Source of the DNA: Euryarchaeota archaeon UBA250
Lineage (GTDB): Archaea > Thermoplasmatota > Poseidoniia > Poseidoniales > Thalassarchaeaceae
Assembly: GCA_002504845.1 (NCBI GenBank)
Contig: DATW01000040.1
Location: 3,347 to 27,719 of the forward strand
Direction: 5' to 3'
DNA: 24,373 nt
The translations under genes were made by a program, and so were the position numbers. How positions within the stretch are numbered: the stretch's first letter is position 1; the number at the start of each line of letters is the position of its first letter. The notes under the pieces are model-generated. The model had not been told where the DNA came from, ran no database searches, and was given only the letters and a program-made list of their open reading frames with translations. Of the stretch, positions 8,412-16,730 are shown piece by piece.

Positions 8412-10517
8412 ATGAATGCCCGTTTGAATGCTTATTCTGTTGCCCTTTTGTTTCTATTGGTCCCGATTGCGGGTTGTGTGGGTCAAGATGATTCCGTAGA
8501 CTCCGATGACGTGTTTGACTGTGACAATGGGAATCAAGTCTCAATGAGCAAAGTCAACGACGGCGTGGATGACTGCGGAGACTATTCCGATGAGAAAGAG
8601 GGCGACTTAGGGCCTGCACAAGATGGAAATTCGCCCACGATCACCGATGTGCCGAATCAGGCTGGGTGTGACAATCTGAATCCGCACCACTGTGTGCTCC
8701 CGTTCCCGTCCGATGCATTCCTTGTTGAGGACGCTACGACAGTTACCGGATTGAGAGTCCACTACCCCGCTGGGTCAATTCCAACCTCAGGTTCGATGGA
8801 TGCCATAGAGATACCCAGAATCAATCAACTTGATGGCATGAGTACTGCGAGTCAGATTATGACGACTTTCGATGAAGTTCCAGATCTCCAAGGTGTCGCT
8901 TACCAGTACGATATTGAAAGATCAATAGAATCCGATCATGCAACAATCATATGGAATTTGGATGATGATGTTTTAGTCGCGCATTGGGTCGAATTAGATG
9001 CGAGAGCACAAGAAGGTGAGCAGACCATTGTCCACCTTCGAACTGCTGCTGCTCTTGAACATGATACGGCATACATGGTGGTCATACGCGGTCTGAATGA
9101 CTTGAATGGCGAACCTATCCAACCTTCTGCCGCACTCAAAGCACTAATCGGAGGAGAGGTTACTAATGCAGAGGACATTGAATCGAGGAGATCTGTGTAC
9201 AATAACTACGTCGATGTTGCTGAGAGTCAGATTGGAGTCGACAGGGACGATATTCAGGCCCTATGGTCGTTTCACACAGCATCTATTGAATCGGTCATAG
9301 GCCCTATCTTGTCGATGAGAGATGACGCTTTGCAAAGAATAGGAGACGGTCTTGGATGTACGATTAATTCCGATGGAGTAGAAGACAACTTCGGAGGCGA
9401 TGGCATGATTTACAGAAGGGTAAGAGGCACGTTCACAGCGCCTCAGTACCTATTGGAAGACCGGCCCCCGACGTTACTATCAAGAGACTCATCATACAAC
9501 CCTGTCTTCGTGGAGAATAGGGAGGTCCCATTCACCTTGATTATCCCTATGTCCCTATACAACTCAACTGAGCCTGGTGCTTTGACCGTATTTGGGCATG
9601 GTTTCCTTGGAACAGGAGAGGGTCATGTCAGTAGCGGCCTCAGGGAGTGGGGCGAGATATACGAAACGGCCCTCCTGGCTACGGATTTCTACGGGTGGAG
9701 CTCGGACGATCATGATGGTATCTCGATGGGTATAATGGATGGATACTACTTCACCCATCAATCGGACAGGTTACAGCAGGCAATGGTCAATCATGTAGTA
9801 ATGATTAGGACATTCAAGGGAATCTGTTCTGATTTGCCTGAGATGCAAGACGATAACGGGCGTCTTCTTGTCAATACTTCAGAGGTTTACTATACGGGCT
9901 ATTCACTTGGAGGGAATAGAGGAGCGTCTTTGCTTGGACTTTCCCCCGACGTCAGTCGAGGAGCATTGTGGGTCGGCGGAGCTGCATTCTCTCACCAAAT
10001 TGAGAGATGCACGCAATACGATCAGTTCGATGATTTGATGGAAAGCGTGATCGGATATCCATCTCAGCTCGATAGAGCCGTTGTTATCTCCATAATCCAA
10101 TCTCTATGGGATGCCACAGATACGAATACGTGGTCAACTCTTTCGAACGGTTTGGAAGGTAGAATCGATCCTTTCGAGATGCTGTACATCGGATCTATAG
10201 GAGATCTCCAGATTTCCAACATATCAACGAGTCGTGCACTTCGAAATGCAGATGCTTCTATTCTTTCCAGCTCCTCGATATTGCCTTACGGCATGCCCGT
10301 CATAGACGGTGGAGAGGGCGCAACAGGAAATATTGGGGTGTATTTTGATGGCGGTTTCAGCCATGCTCCCGTGGAGAATCTACTAGGTCAGGAGCCGCAT
10401 CCAGCGCACAACTGGGTGGCAGGTGTTGAAGCGGCCCACAGCATGGCGTTCGGCTACCTTTACGACGGGTTTGTGGAAGATCGGTGCGAAGGATCTTGCA
10501 TCTATGATGCGAATTAG
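8412..10517 (+). CDS. Secreted lipoprotein, alpha/beta-hydrolase (lipase-like) with LDL-receptor-A-like motif
   Basis: The 701-residue protein has a signal peptide ending in the lipobox IAGC (Cys about residue 22), so it is probably lipid-anchored on the outer face of the membrane. A short acidic linker follows with FDCDNGNQ and VNDGVDDCGDYSDE, resembling the calcium-binding half of an LDL-receptor class A repeat. CDNLNPHHCVLPFPSDAFLV opens the main domain, similar to N-terminal regions of large extracellular bacterial lipases. The hydrolase core has FGHGFLGTG (oxyanion region, about residue 394) and the nucleophile elbow GYSLGGNRG (Ser about 498); a His near the C-terminus in AHNWVAG or AAHSMAF could complete the triad. 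Substrate is unknown; an ester or lipid is likely. It converges on nadM, overlapping it by 4 bp. Confidence 0.75.
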   Translation: MNARLNAYSVALLFLLVPIAGCVGQDDSVDSDDVFDCDNGNQVSMSKVNDGVDDCGDYSDEKEGDLGPAQDGNSPTITDVPNQAGCDNLNPHHCVLPFPSDAFLVEDATTVTGLRVHYPAGSIPTSGSMDAIEIPRINQLDGMSTASQIMTTFDEVPDLQGVAYQYDIERSIESDHATIIWNLDDDVLVAHWVELDARAQEGEQTIVHLRTAAALEHDTAYMVVIRGLNDLNGEPIQPSAALKALIGGEVTNAEDIESRRSVYNNYVDVAESQIGVDRDDIQALWSFHTASIESVIGPILSMRDDALQRIGDGLGCTINSDGVEDNFGGDGMIYRRVRGTFTAPQYLLEDRPPTLLSRDSSYNPVFVENREVPFTLIIPMSLYNSTEPGALTVFGHGFLGTGEGHVSSGLREWGEIYETALLATDFYGWSSDDHDGISMGIMDGYYFTHQSDRLQQAMVNHVVMIRTFKGICSDLPEMQDDNGRLLVNTSEVYYTGYSLGGNRGASLLGLSPDVSRGALWVGGAAFSHQIERCTQYDQFDDLMESVIGYPSQLDRAVVISIIQSLWDATDTNTWSTLSNGLEGRIDPFEMLYIGSIGDLQISNISTSRALRNADASILSSSSILPYGMPVIDGGEGATGNIGVYFDGGFSHAPVENLLGQEPHPAHNWVAGVEAAHSMAFGYLYDGFVEDRCEGSCIYDAN

Positions 10518-11101
10518 CCGACTGGTTCTCCGCCTTCCCCCATGAATGCAAGTCTTCGAAATGCATCCATTTCGATCATGGTCTCAATCACAGACGCCTG
10601 CATAGTTGGACCCAAAACTGTGAGTATGGCGATTTCGTCGGTTATGGTGGACATCATTCTAGCAGTTTCCCGGATCCTCCACCCCTCTAACGAAATTCTG
10701 TCCTCTAAATCGATCATTTCGACAGTCCAGCCACCGGATGCATAGAGGTCTGCAGTTGCTTGGTCGCTAGTTATCAGAACGCCTGGTGGGCCATGGTAAG
10801 CCTCAGCGTGAGTTACCCATCTAGGAGGGTCGTCGATATCAGGTATACCAACGATTTCTGCATCGAAATCGAGTTCTCTGAGGCTTGCCTTCAACATTTT
10901 CTCGCGTTCCTCGGCATCCCATGGGTTACTCAGATTCTGTGGTTTATTGGTTGAACCTATGGCTATTCTCAAGGGCATGTCTGGTGCGTTTTTCTCTCTC
11001 CACTCTTCAGCGGAAGACAATAATGACGCGTGTCCCCTGTGAACCGGCTGAAAGCGGCCTAAAACGACACATGCCTCGGGGATTGTCTCGTGAGGCGTCA
11101 T
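10514..11101 (-). CDS. nadM: Nicotinamide-nucleotide adenylyltransferase (archaeal NadM type)
   Basis: The 195-residue protein has the HIGH-type nucleotidyltransferase motif GRFQPVHRGH (about residues 15-24), where ATP binds. IAIGSTNKPQNLSNPW and DIDDPPRWV follow, then the C-terminal motif ISLEGWRIRETAR corresponding to the ISxTxxR-type ATP-binding loop. Length and motif layout match archaeal NMN adenylyltransferases, which join NMN and ATP to make NAD in the cytosol. The FAD synthase or pantetheine adenylyltransferase families are less likely because of the GRFQPxHxGH form. Its ATG overlaps the stop of the upstream gene (ATGA) and a G-rich tract precedes it, so the two are translationally coupled. 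Its stop codon overlaps the stop of the convergent lipoprotein gene. Confidence 0.9.
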   Translation of the reverse strand: MTPHETIPEACVVLGRFQPVHRGHASLLSSAEEWREKNAPDMPLRIAIGSTNKPQNLSNPWDAEEREKMLKASLRELDFDAEIVGIPDIDDPPRWVTHAEAYHGPPGVLITSDQATADLYASGGWTVEMIDLEDRISLEGWRIRETARMMSTITDEIAILTVLGPTMQASVIETMIEMDAFRRLAFMGEGGEPVG

Positions 11102-11772
11102 CCCATCCCCCCCATATCCCGCAAAGTGAGGCCGTCAATTAGCCATTCGGAGGGCGGTGTTTGTTCCATTCCAAGCATCAACCTCCCTGATCCTTTACTG
11201 ATGGCTGTTGAAATACGATGTAGTTCCGATGAAGCGGCCCTATGGGCGGACATAGTAGACATCAGGTGAGGGTCATCTCGACTTTCAACAGGTGCTCCGA
11301 GGTCGTCTCTACGCGACATCCAATCTCGAGTCACTTTGTCGACATACTCCCCCCTGCTAAAATTGGATAGGCTTGATGCCAGGTCCAACCATAATTCAAA
11401 ATCGAGTAAGTCGTTAATTGACATCTCTCTTGAAACGTATGGCTCGATGTACAAATATGCACGTGCATCCCAACAAGTCCATTCAGCCACAGATGCCCAA
11501 GAGCCGATGCAGTAAAGTGCTGATAATCTGGCATCCAGTGGTTCGATTTCAAGAATCGAAGTTGCCTCCGCGTCGCCTGAAGAAGAATCCCATGCATCCA
11601 GGATATCTCCTTCGACATCTACTGAGAACGGTCTGTGAATAGAATCCAAGGGGCTGGGCCTATCGCTGCGCATTTCTTGCCTTTCCATCTTCAAGAAGAG
11701 ATCGATTGGCTTCATTGAGAGGATTGCATCAAAGCATTCCCCATCAATTAACCTCAGGACGATCTTGGGCAT
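11098..11772 (-). CDS. Unknown protein coupled to nadM
   Basis: I do not recognise this 224-residue protein. I chose the ATG at 11772 (MPKIVLRLIDGE). The frame is open upstream to 11940, but that part lies antisense to the hydrolase and looks like a shadow. The sequence is acidic and probably soluble, with no signal peptide, Trp-rich in the middle (SWASVAEWTCWDA) and with helical segments such as INDLLDFELWLDLASSLSNF. The C-terminus ends TLRDMGGMG, encoded by a G-rich tract that may serve as ribosome site for nadM, whose ATG overlaps the TGA by 4 nt. Coupling suggests a role near NAD synthesis, but that is only context. Its 5' end lies inside a diverged direct repeat whose second copy is at 12752-12890. 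Confidence 0.6.
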   Translation of the reverse strand: MPKIVLRLIDGECFDAILSMKPIDLFLKMERQEMRSDRPSPLDSIHRPFSVDVEGDILDAWDSSSGDAEATSILEIEPLDARLSALYCIGSWASVAEWTCWDARAYLYIEPYVSREMSINDLLDFELWLDLASSLSNFSRGEYVDKVTRDWMSRRDDLGAPVESRDDPHLMSTMSAHRAASSELHRISTAISKGSGRLMLGMEQTPPSEWLIDGLTLRDMGGMG

Positions 11773-11830
11773 GCATGTGCGTGGAAGTGAAGTCGTTTGG
11801 TTGTATGGTGGAGTCAGGTGTGGGTTGTAT
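11690..11830. repeat. Diverged direct repeat, copy A (left of hydrolase)
   Basis: By eye this stretch aligns with 12752-12890 over its whole length with two single-base indels (offset 1062, then 1061, then 1060). Shared blocks include TTCAAGAAGAG, TGGCTTCATTGAGA, ATCTTGG, GCATGTGCG, TCGTTTG and TTGTATGxTGGAG. Identity looks like about 70 percent overall. Copy A covers the first codons of the minus-strand gene at 11098-11772 and its upstream region. The hydrolase coding frame begins directly to its right. Confidence 0.75.
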
Positions 11831-11835
11831 TTCAA

Positions 11836-12747
11836 ATGGATTGGACCTTCCGAGCACCCATGGTAGAGCGCATACAAGTTCAATCTCGCTCTCCATTTGA
11901 GATTCACCACATACTCACAGGTTTGGAATACACGCCTCAAATTGTAATTGAGGCTGAGTTATATCTTCCGAAAGGCGAAGGGCCGTTTGGTTGCGTAGTT
12001 GCGCATCATGGAAGCAAAGGTTGGGCAGCCCATCATAGCGACCACATGGAGAGTTGGATTGACGCTGGTATCGCGGTTTGCAAAGTGAATTCATTCGCTT
12101 CAAGAGGAGTTGATTCGACTGTTGACGACCAGCTTTCAGTAACTCATGCGATGATGCTTGTTGATGCATTCAGAACGCGTTCACTGTTATCTCAAGACCC
12201 TAGAATTGGAAAGATAGGCATTGCAGGTTGGAGTCTTGGTGGCACTGTTGCCCTATATTCAGCGTGGTCTCCTATTATCGATATTCTGGGAGCCAATTTC
12301 GATGCCCATTTGCCGTTTTATCCAGCGGCTCATATCCGGCCAGAGATTCAAAATTGGTCTGATTCGCCTATTTTGATTATGCACGGGGAAGCCGATGACT
12401 GGACTCCGATTCATCTGGTTGAAGAGTTGATCACTCAGCTTCCAAATGCTACCTTGCATGCATATCCAGACGCGCATCATGGATTCGACAGTGAGAAGGA
12501 GTTGACACTTCTTCCAAGGGCAGTTCGCCTAAGGAAAAGAACCGCAAGAATAAGCAAGAATGGATACATGTCGGGAGAATTATTTCCTGGTATTCGATTG
12601 CCCCTGAATGAGCGTTGGCAACGAAAATGGGTTATTCGAATCTTACGAAACAGAGGGGCCCATGTGCAAGGCAATCCCTCTGCTCGTGCTGATTCCCTTG
12701 AGAGGGGCAAAGATTTCTTCGTAGAGCAACTTTCCCAAGACTGTTAG
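11836..12747 (+). CDS. Dienelactone-hydrolase-like alpha/beta hydrolase
   Basis: The 303-residue protein counted from ATG 11836 could instead start at ATG 11860 (MVERIQVQS); a TTG at 11797 is least likely because it lies in the repeat. A VVAHHGSKGW stretch gives the oxyanion region. KVNSFASRGVD matches the DSFxxRG segment of dienelactone-hydrolase relatives. The nucleophile elbow is GWSLGG (Ser about residue 125 from 11860). LIMHGEADDWTP supplies the acid and DAHHGFD the histidine, so the triad is complete. It has no signal peptide and is likely a cytosolic esterase or carboxylic-ester hydrolase of unknown substrate. A C-terminal extension after the His is Arg-rich. The gene sits exactly between two copies of a direct repeat, which suggests insertion or duplication at this site. 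Confidence 0.85.
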   Translation: MDWTFRAPMVERIQVQSRSPFEIHHILTGLEYTPQIVIEAELYLPKGEGPFGCVVAHHGSKGWAAHHSDHMESWIDAGIAVCKVNSFASRGVDSTVDDQLSVTHAMMLVDAFRTRSLLSQDPRIGKIGIAGWSLGGTVALYSAWSPIIDILGANFDAHLPFYPAAHIRPEIQNWSDSPILIMHGEADDWTPIHLVEELITQLPNATLHAYPDAHHGFDSEKELTLLPRAVRLRKRTARISKNGYMSGELFPGIRLPLNERWQRKWVIRILRNRGAHVQGNPSARADSLERGKDFFVEQLSQDC

Positions 12748-12837
12748 CAATTTCAAGAAGAGGATGACTGGCTTCATTGAGAAAATAGTTCAAATTAATC
12801 CACATAGAATAATCATGAAGATATCTTGGATACGCAT
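12745..12837 (-). pseudogene. Possible decayed 5' fragment of the 11098-11772 gene
   Basis: On the minus strand the ATG at 12837 opens MRIQDIFMIILCGLI and then stops at TGA. The frame resumes with TIFSMKPVILFLK, which parallels FDAILSMKPIDLFLK at residues about 15-29 of the 11098-11772 product. The match follows from the direct repeat. No further homology to that gene is seen beyond this point, because the hydrolase 3' end begins. It may be the stump of a second copy. The alternative is that only upstream regulatory DNA was duplicated. Confidence 0.3.
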
Positions 12838-12890
12838 GTGCGCGTAAGGGAATCGTTTGATTGTATGATGGAGCCACATATGTGCTGTCT
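12752..12890. repeat. Diverged direct repeat, copy B (right of hydrolase)
   Basis: This is the partner of 11690-11830, beginning about 5 nt after the hydrolase stop codon and ending about 35 nt before the GTPase start. No intact gene is visible in it. On the minus strand it can be read as SMKPVILFLK where copy A encodes SMKPIDLFLK, but an in-frame TGA interrupts it just upstream and the start codon of copy A is not preserved. It is therefore a non-coding or decayed copy. Confidence 0.75.
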
Positions 12891-12924
12891 TGAAGAACCG
12901 GAGGCATGACCACGGGTTGTCGCC

Positions 12925-14034
12925 ATGGCAACTATCGATGAGCAGATTCAGGCTCTTGAAGAGGAGATTACCAAGACGAAATACAACAAGGCGACCCAAG
13001 GACACATAGGGAAGTTGAAGGCGAAAATCGCTGCTCTCAAAGAACGAAAAGAGAAGGCTCAGGCCAAATCCGGAGGTGGTGCACCGGGTTTTGAGGTAAA
13101 GAAATCAGGAGATGCAAGCGTTGCTCTAGTTGGATTCCCTTCTGTCGGCAAATCCAGCCTGATATCGCAGCTCACAGGTGTTGAATCCGAGGCAGGGGCA
13201 TTTGCATTCACTACTCTGACATGCATACCCGGGCTAATGGAACACAGAGGGGCGAAGATACAGATTCTTGATCTTCCTGGGCTGATTAAAGGTGCGAGCG
13301 AAGGGAAAGGGAGAGGTCGTGAAATTCTGAATGTTATTCGCTCATCCGATATGGTGCTCTATGTTCTTGATCCGTTCCAAGAATCTCATTTCAATGTCCT
13401 AGATCATGAGCTTTGGAAATCTGGGATGCGTCTTAATCAACCGAAACCTCAGGTTTTCATCAGGAGAACGGACAGAGGAGGAGTTGTGGTTCGTTCCACT
13501 CTCGGGCAGTCTAATCTCTCAGAAAGAGAGGTTCAAGACATAATCAGATCATTCGGGATAGTATCTGCCAACGTTGTGCTGAGATCGGATGCTACTGACG
13601 ATCATATCGTAGATACTCTGGCAGGTAACAGAATCTATTCCCGTGCTGTTGTGGTGATCAATAAAGTGGATCTAGCCACTGAATCGGACATGGAAAAGGC
13701 GGAGTCGATGGTGCCTGATGGTTGGTCGATTCTCAGAGTTTCTGCAAAGACGGGCGAAGGGATTGAAGAAATGAAGGATTTCATCTATGAGAATCTGGGC
13801 TTCATGTCGATATATCTGAAGCCACAGGGACAGGAGGCAGACCTGGTGGAGCCATTAATCGTAAAGGATGATTCAACAGTCAGGGAAATCTGTGTTAAAC
13901 TGCACAGAGATTTCGTCAGGAAGTTTCGATATGCACGAGTCAAGGGTCCGAGTGCAAAATTTGACTGGCAAAGAGTTGGACTTGACCATAGGCTGTCCGA
14001 TGGAGATTTACTATCCATCATCACAAGAAGATGA
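12925..14034 (+). CDS. drg: DRG-family (Rbg/OBG-HflX-like) GTPase with TGS domain
   Basis: The 369-residue protein starts with a basic helical region (about 1-50, KLKAKIAALKERKEK) typical of DRG proteins. The G1 motif GFPSVGKS is at about 70-77, the FAFTT switch segment at about 93-97, DLPG (G3) at about 116-119, and NKVD (G4) near 245 with SAKTGEG (G5) after it. The last 75 residues (YLKPQGQEADLVEPLIVKDD onward) form a TGS domain. DRG GTPases bind ribosomes and act in translation in archaea and eukaryotes. The internal insertion between G3 and G4, about 120 residues, is the DRG-specific S5D2L-like region. It is followed 6 nt later by tatC on the same strand. Confidence 0.95.
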   Translation: MATIDEQIQALEEEITKTKYNKATQGHIGKLKAKIAALKERKEKAQAKSGGGAPGFEVKKSGDASVALVGFPSVGKSSLISQLTGVESEAGAFAFTTLTCIPGLMEHRGAKIQILDLPGLIKGASEGKGRGREILNVIRSSDMVLYVLDPFQESHFNVLDHELWKSGMRLNQPKPQVFIRRTDRGGVVVRSTLGQSNLSEREVQDIIRSFGIVSANVVLRSDATDDHIVDTLAGNRIYSRAVVVINKVDLATESDMEKAESMVPDGWSILRVSAKTGEGIEEMKDFIYENLGFMSIYLKPQGQEADLVEPLIVKDDSTVREICVKLHRDFVRKFRYARVKGPSAKFDWQRVGLDHRLSDGDLLSIITRR

Positions 14035-14040
14035 TTTTAG

Positions 14041-14823
14041 ATGGAAGGGGGTCTTTTCAGAGGCGTGGCGAGGGATGCAGACATCATCCCTCGCGCCGAG
14101 ATGCGCTCTCTTATTGAGCATCTGAAAAGTCGCGCCCGCAGTTTCTCGATACTTTTCATTGTGGCTCTGATCATCGGATACCCCCTTGCAGAGCGAATGA
14201 TATCTTGGGCAGCCAATAATGCAGAATGGCGTCCGGACGGGGTCGGCATAGTAATCATACAACCGCTTGAGCTGATTCTTCTGAAGCTAAGAATATCAGT
14301 CCATATTGCTCTCGGGGCTACGATGTTAGCATTGATTTTTGATCTTGCATGGAATGGGAGAGAGATTATTGCCAGAGGAAAAAGGACTACGCCGGAAGAA
14401 GGGAGTGTTCTGAGGCTTGCAGGTGTCTGTTTGGCATCAGTTGCGTTGGCAATGATGGGTCTTTTCTATGCGAATTCGATATTGATTCCATTTCTTCTAG
14501 AGTACCTTGCTGCCGATTCAATTTCTTCTGGGCTCGATGCAACCTGGCGTATAGGTTCATGGCTAGGATTCATTGTAGGCCTACTTACAGCATCAGCAAT
14601 CGGGTTTCAAGTCCCCCTGGTTGCTTTCATGCTCATACGATCTAATCTAATATTGGCAGAAACGATCATCAGGAATAGATCTGTCCTATGGTTCTCAGCA
14701 CTAGCTATTGGTGCATTTCTGTCTCCCCCTGACCCCCTTTCCATGTTCCTGGTTGGTGGCCCGGTAGTCGTCTTGCTGGAGATTGCCATCATATTAGAAC
14801 GAGTCACGAATCCTTCAGGATGA
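14041..14823 (+). CDS. tatC: Sec-independent protein translocase TatC (divergent)
   Basis: The 260-residue product has about six hydrophobic segments, the usual TatC topology. EMRSLIEHLKSRARSF before the first segment corresponds to the HLxELRxR region, although the usual ELR is changed to KSR. YANSILIPFLLEYL in the middle and FLSPPDPLSMFLVGGP with LLEIAIIL near the end match the TatC (T/S)PPDP-x5-L and P-x-x-x-L-x-E-I segments. TatC recognises twin-arginine signal peptides and forms the core of the Tat export channel. No tatA is nearby. It starts 6 nt after the GTPase gene and its end overlaps the convergent transporter gene by 9 bp. Confidence 0.82.
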   Translation: MEGGLFRGVARDADIIPRAEMRSLIEHLKSRARSFSILFIVALIIGYPLAERMISWAANNAEWRPDGVGIVIIQPLELILLKLRISVHIALGATMLALIFDLAWNGREIIARGKRTTPEEGSVLRLAGVCLASVALAMMGLFYANSILIPFLLEYLAADSISSGLDATWRIGSWLGFIVGLLTASAIGFQVPLVAFMLIRSNLILAETIIRNRSVLWFSALAIGAFLSPPDPLSMFLVGGPVVVLLEIAIILERVTNPSG

Positions 14824-16626
14824 GTCTTCTATCCCACGGTTCCTTGAATCCTCTGCACGAGCATCTTCTCTGCCCGAATCGACATCAACCATACGCATCA
14901 GGAATGTTCCTGCTATTATGAGCAGGCATAGGCTAGCAACGCCCACGCGGCTATCGTACATAGTTGTCATAAATGCATAAATCGCTGGTCCGAGAAGTGC
15001 GGCTACTTTGCCGAAGAACCCGAAGAACCCGAAGAATTCCGCACTTCTGGTTTCAGGCACCATCTGGCCGAATAAAGATCTCGCCAATCCCTGGGAGCCT
15101 CCCAGCAAGGCTCCAGCCATACATCCTAGCAGAAGGAATTGGTACATGACACTGAATCCGAGAGGTTCCCAGAGTTTGTCCCTGACAGTCTCAGGCACGA
15201 AATCCAATGGTCCATCCCCTAGACTGGTGGGGTGTTCATCTCCGAGGGCAATATGGCCATCTAAGGAGCCCCCGGTTACACTGGCACTGAATCTTGTTTC
15301 CGAGAAGTCCTCGAAGAACATCTCAATTAATTGGGTATCGGCAGTAGAAGCTGCCCTGTATTCGTCAGATTCGATATCAGGATTATTGAATTCGTAAATC
15401 GTTCGATCGTCGTAATTATCGTCTTCGTGTATGGGCATGACATTGAGCCACTTCGTTGCCCAATCCTGCTCGGATTCATCGACGGATAACTTCAGTGCGA
15501 ATGCTGTTTCTCCGACTGTGATGTCGTATTCGGATGTGTCTTCATTCCAATCATACTGGAAATCGTACTCTGAATGTTGAGAGAGTTCCAACGGTGCGAA
15601 TGAAAGCGCGGCCGTCACCACGACGACCCAGCCAATCAAGGAAATTGTCAAGGCTGATTTCGTACTAGTAGCCTCGGCCAATTTTGTGAATCCTATCGCA
15701 CAAGGGGCTGCAACGAACTGGATGACCAATATTGTAGCTATCAGCGCAGTAGTTGTGAGGCCTAACACAGATATGCCGTAGATTCCTGCTAATGCAGTCA
15801 CTGAGTTTATGCCATCGATGAACAAGAAGTAGGCGAACATGTAGATGAACAATGTCTTGAATTTCCGCCATTCGGAGAAGGTCTTCTTCAACTCGCTGAA
15901 TGCAAGTTTTGCTGATTGATTGATTCCGAGGCTCTCCATCTCATTCTCAATTTCCGGTTCAGGCACATACTTGAATGTAAACATTGCAAAACCGAGCCAC
16001 CACGCTCCTGAGGACGCCATCACGAAGGGAATGAGCCAACTAGGGTTTGATCCAGCACCATCCACGATGAATGTAATCATAAGAAGATGGATGAGCAGTA
16101 ATACTCCTCCTCCAAAATATCCGTATGCGAATGCCTTGTTGGATATTGCATCCATCTCATCGTCCGTACCCATATGTGGTAGCAATGCATTGTAGAATAC
16201 TCCTGCACCATTTAATCCGATGTTGGCTAACAAGAACATGACGAATATCCAGACCCACTGCAACGAGATATCGAACAATGGAGCGAAGGCGAGAGCAATG
16301 GTTGACCCTGCCCCGAGGTAGGTCAGTATTCTGAGCCACCACATCTTGATCGCTCGCCTATCTGCGATAACCCCTAGAGATGGACTTGCAATCGCTACCA
16401 GAAGTGCTCCGATCGCGACTGCGACGCTCCATACAGCGTCTGAGGTCATGTCGCGGCCAAGAATTTCGGCCTCCAGGCCATTTGCCTTGAGGAAGAGGTA
16501 AGCGAACCACGCAGGGAGGACCGCGGTCGTCACGGATGTCTCGAATGCTGATTTACCCCAGTCATAGAATGCATAACCGCGTACTGATTCAGGATTTGAT
16601 TGACGGTCTAAAGTGGCTCCTTGCAT
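14815..16626 (-). CDS. MFS transporter, UMF1/Atg22-like, with large acidic insert
   Basis: The 603-residue membrane protein begins with RGYAFYDWGKSAFETSV (about 16-32), the first-helix signature of the UMF1/Atg22 family. IADRRAIKMW near residue 87 fits the MFS loop 2-3 motif. RSAEFFGFFGFFGKVAALLGPAIYA near the end is the family's C-terminal hallmark. About 12 hydrophobic segments are visible. Between two of them, residues about 347-488 form an acidic, soluble, strand-rich insert, making the protein about 150 residues longer than most relatives. Yeast Atg22 exports amino acids from the vacuole; substrates of prokaryotic members are mostly unknown. Its start is divergent from the GDPD-family gene, with a possible TATA element at 16643-16655. 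Confidence 0.87.
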   Translation of the reverse strand: MQGATLDRQSNPESVRGYAFYDWGKSAFETSVTTAVLPAWFAYLFLKANGLEAEILGRDMTSDAVWSVAVAIGALLVAIASPSLGVIADRRAIKMWWLRILTYLGAGSTIALAFAPLFDISLQWVWIFVMFLLANIGLNGAGVFYNALLPHMGTDDEMDAISNKAFAYGYFGGGVLLLIHLLMITFIVDGAGSNPSWLIPFVMASSGAWWLGFAMFTFKYVPEPEIENEMESLGINQSAKLAFSELKKTFSEWRKFKTLFIYMFAYFLFIDGINSVTALAGIYGISVLGLTTTALIATILVIQFVAAPCAIGFTKLAEATSTKSALTISLIGWVVVVTAALSFAPLELSQHSEYDFQYDWNEDTSEYDITVGETAFALKLSVDESEQDWATKWLNVMPIHEDDNYDDRTIYEFNNPDIESDEYRAASTADTQLIEMFFEDFSETRFSASVTGGSLDGHIALGDEHPTSLGDGPLDFVPETVRDKLWEPLGFSVMYQFLLLGCMAGALLGGSQGLARSLFGQMVPETRSAEFFGFFGFFGKVAALLGPAIYAFMTTMYDSRVGVASLCLLIIAGTFLMRMVDVDSGREDARAEDSRNRGIEDSS

Positions 16627-16642
16627 ATTGCTGCCTCAGCAT

Positions 16643-16655
16643 CCAATATGTATGA
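16643..16655 (-). promoter_or_regulatory. Possible TATA box for the MFS transporter gene
   Basis: On the minus strand CATACATATTGGA lies about 17-29 nt upstream of the ATG at 16626, the distance expected for a leaderless archaeal transcript. There is no Shine-Dalgarno site before that ATG. This rests only on composition and spacing. Confidence 0.3.
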
Positions 16656-16730
16656 GAGGGTATGAGCGTTGTCACTGCGCCGGGAACATTGAATGCACTA
16701 AGTTGCACTCACTGACCCCTCGGAATCAGT

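Noticed and set aside
11773..11940. 56-codon upstream extension of the unknown minus-strand gene
   Set aside because: It overlaps the hydrolase 5' end on the other strand, and no ribosome site marks a start at 11940; MPKIVLRL at 11772 is a more natural start, though not proven.
12632..12931. Minus-strand open frame of 99 codons
   Set aside because: It overlaps the hydrolase 3' end and the diverged repeat, and its product shows no family pattern.
15008..15397. Plus-strand open frame of 129 codons
   Set aside because: Antisense to the MFS transporter insert and final helices; its Lys/Pro/Asn repeats mirror the FGFFGFFG segment of the real protein.
16671..16700. APGTLNAL-like reading upstream of the GDPD gene resembling its DPGTL end
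   Set aside because: Only four residues match, there is a stop soon after, and no HRG precedes it; it does not explain the missing N-terminal motif.
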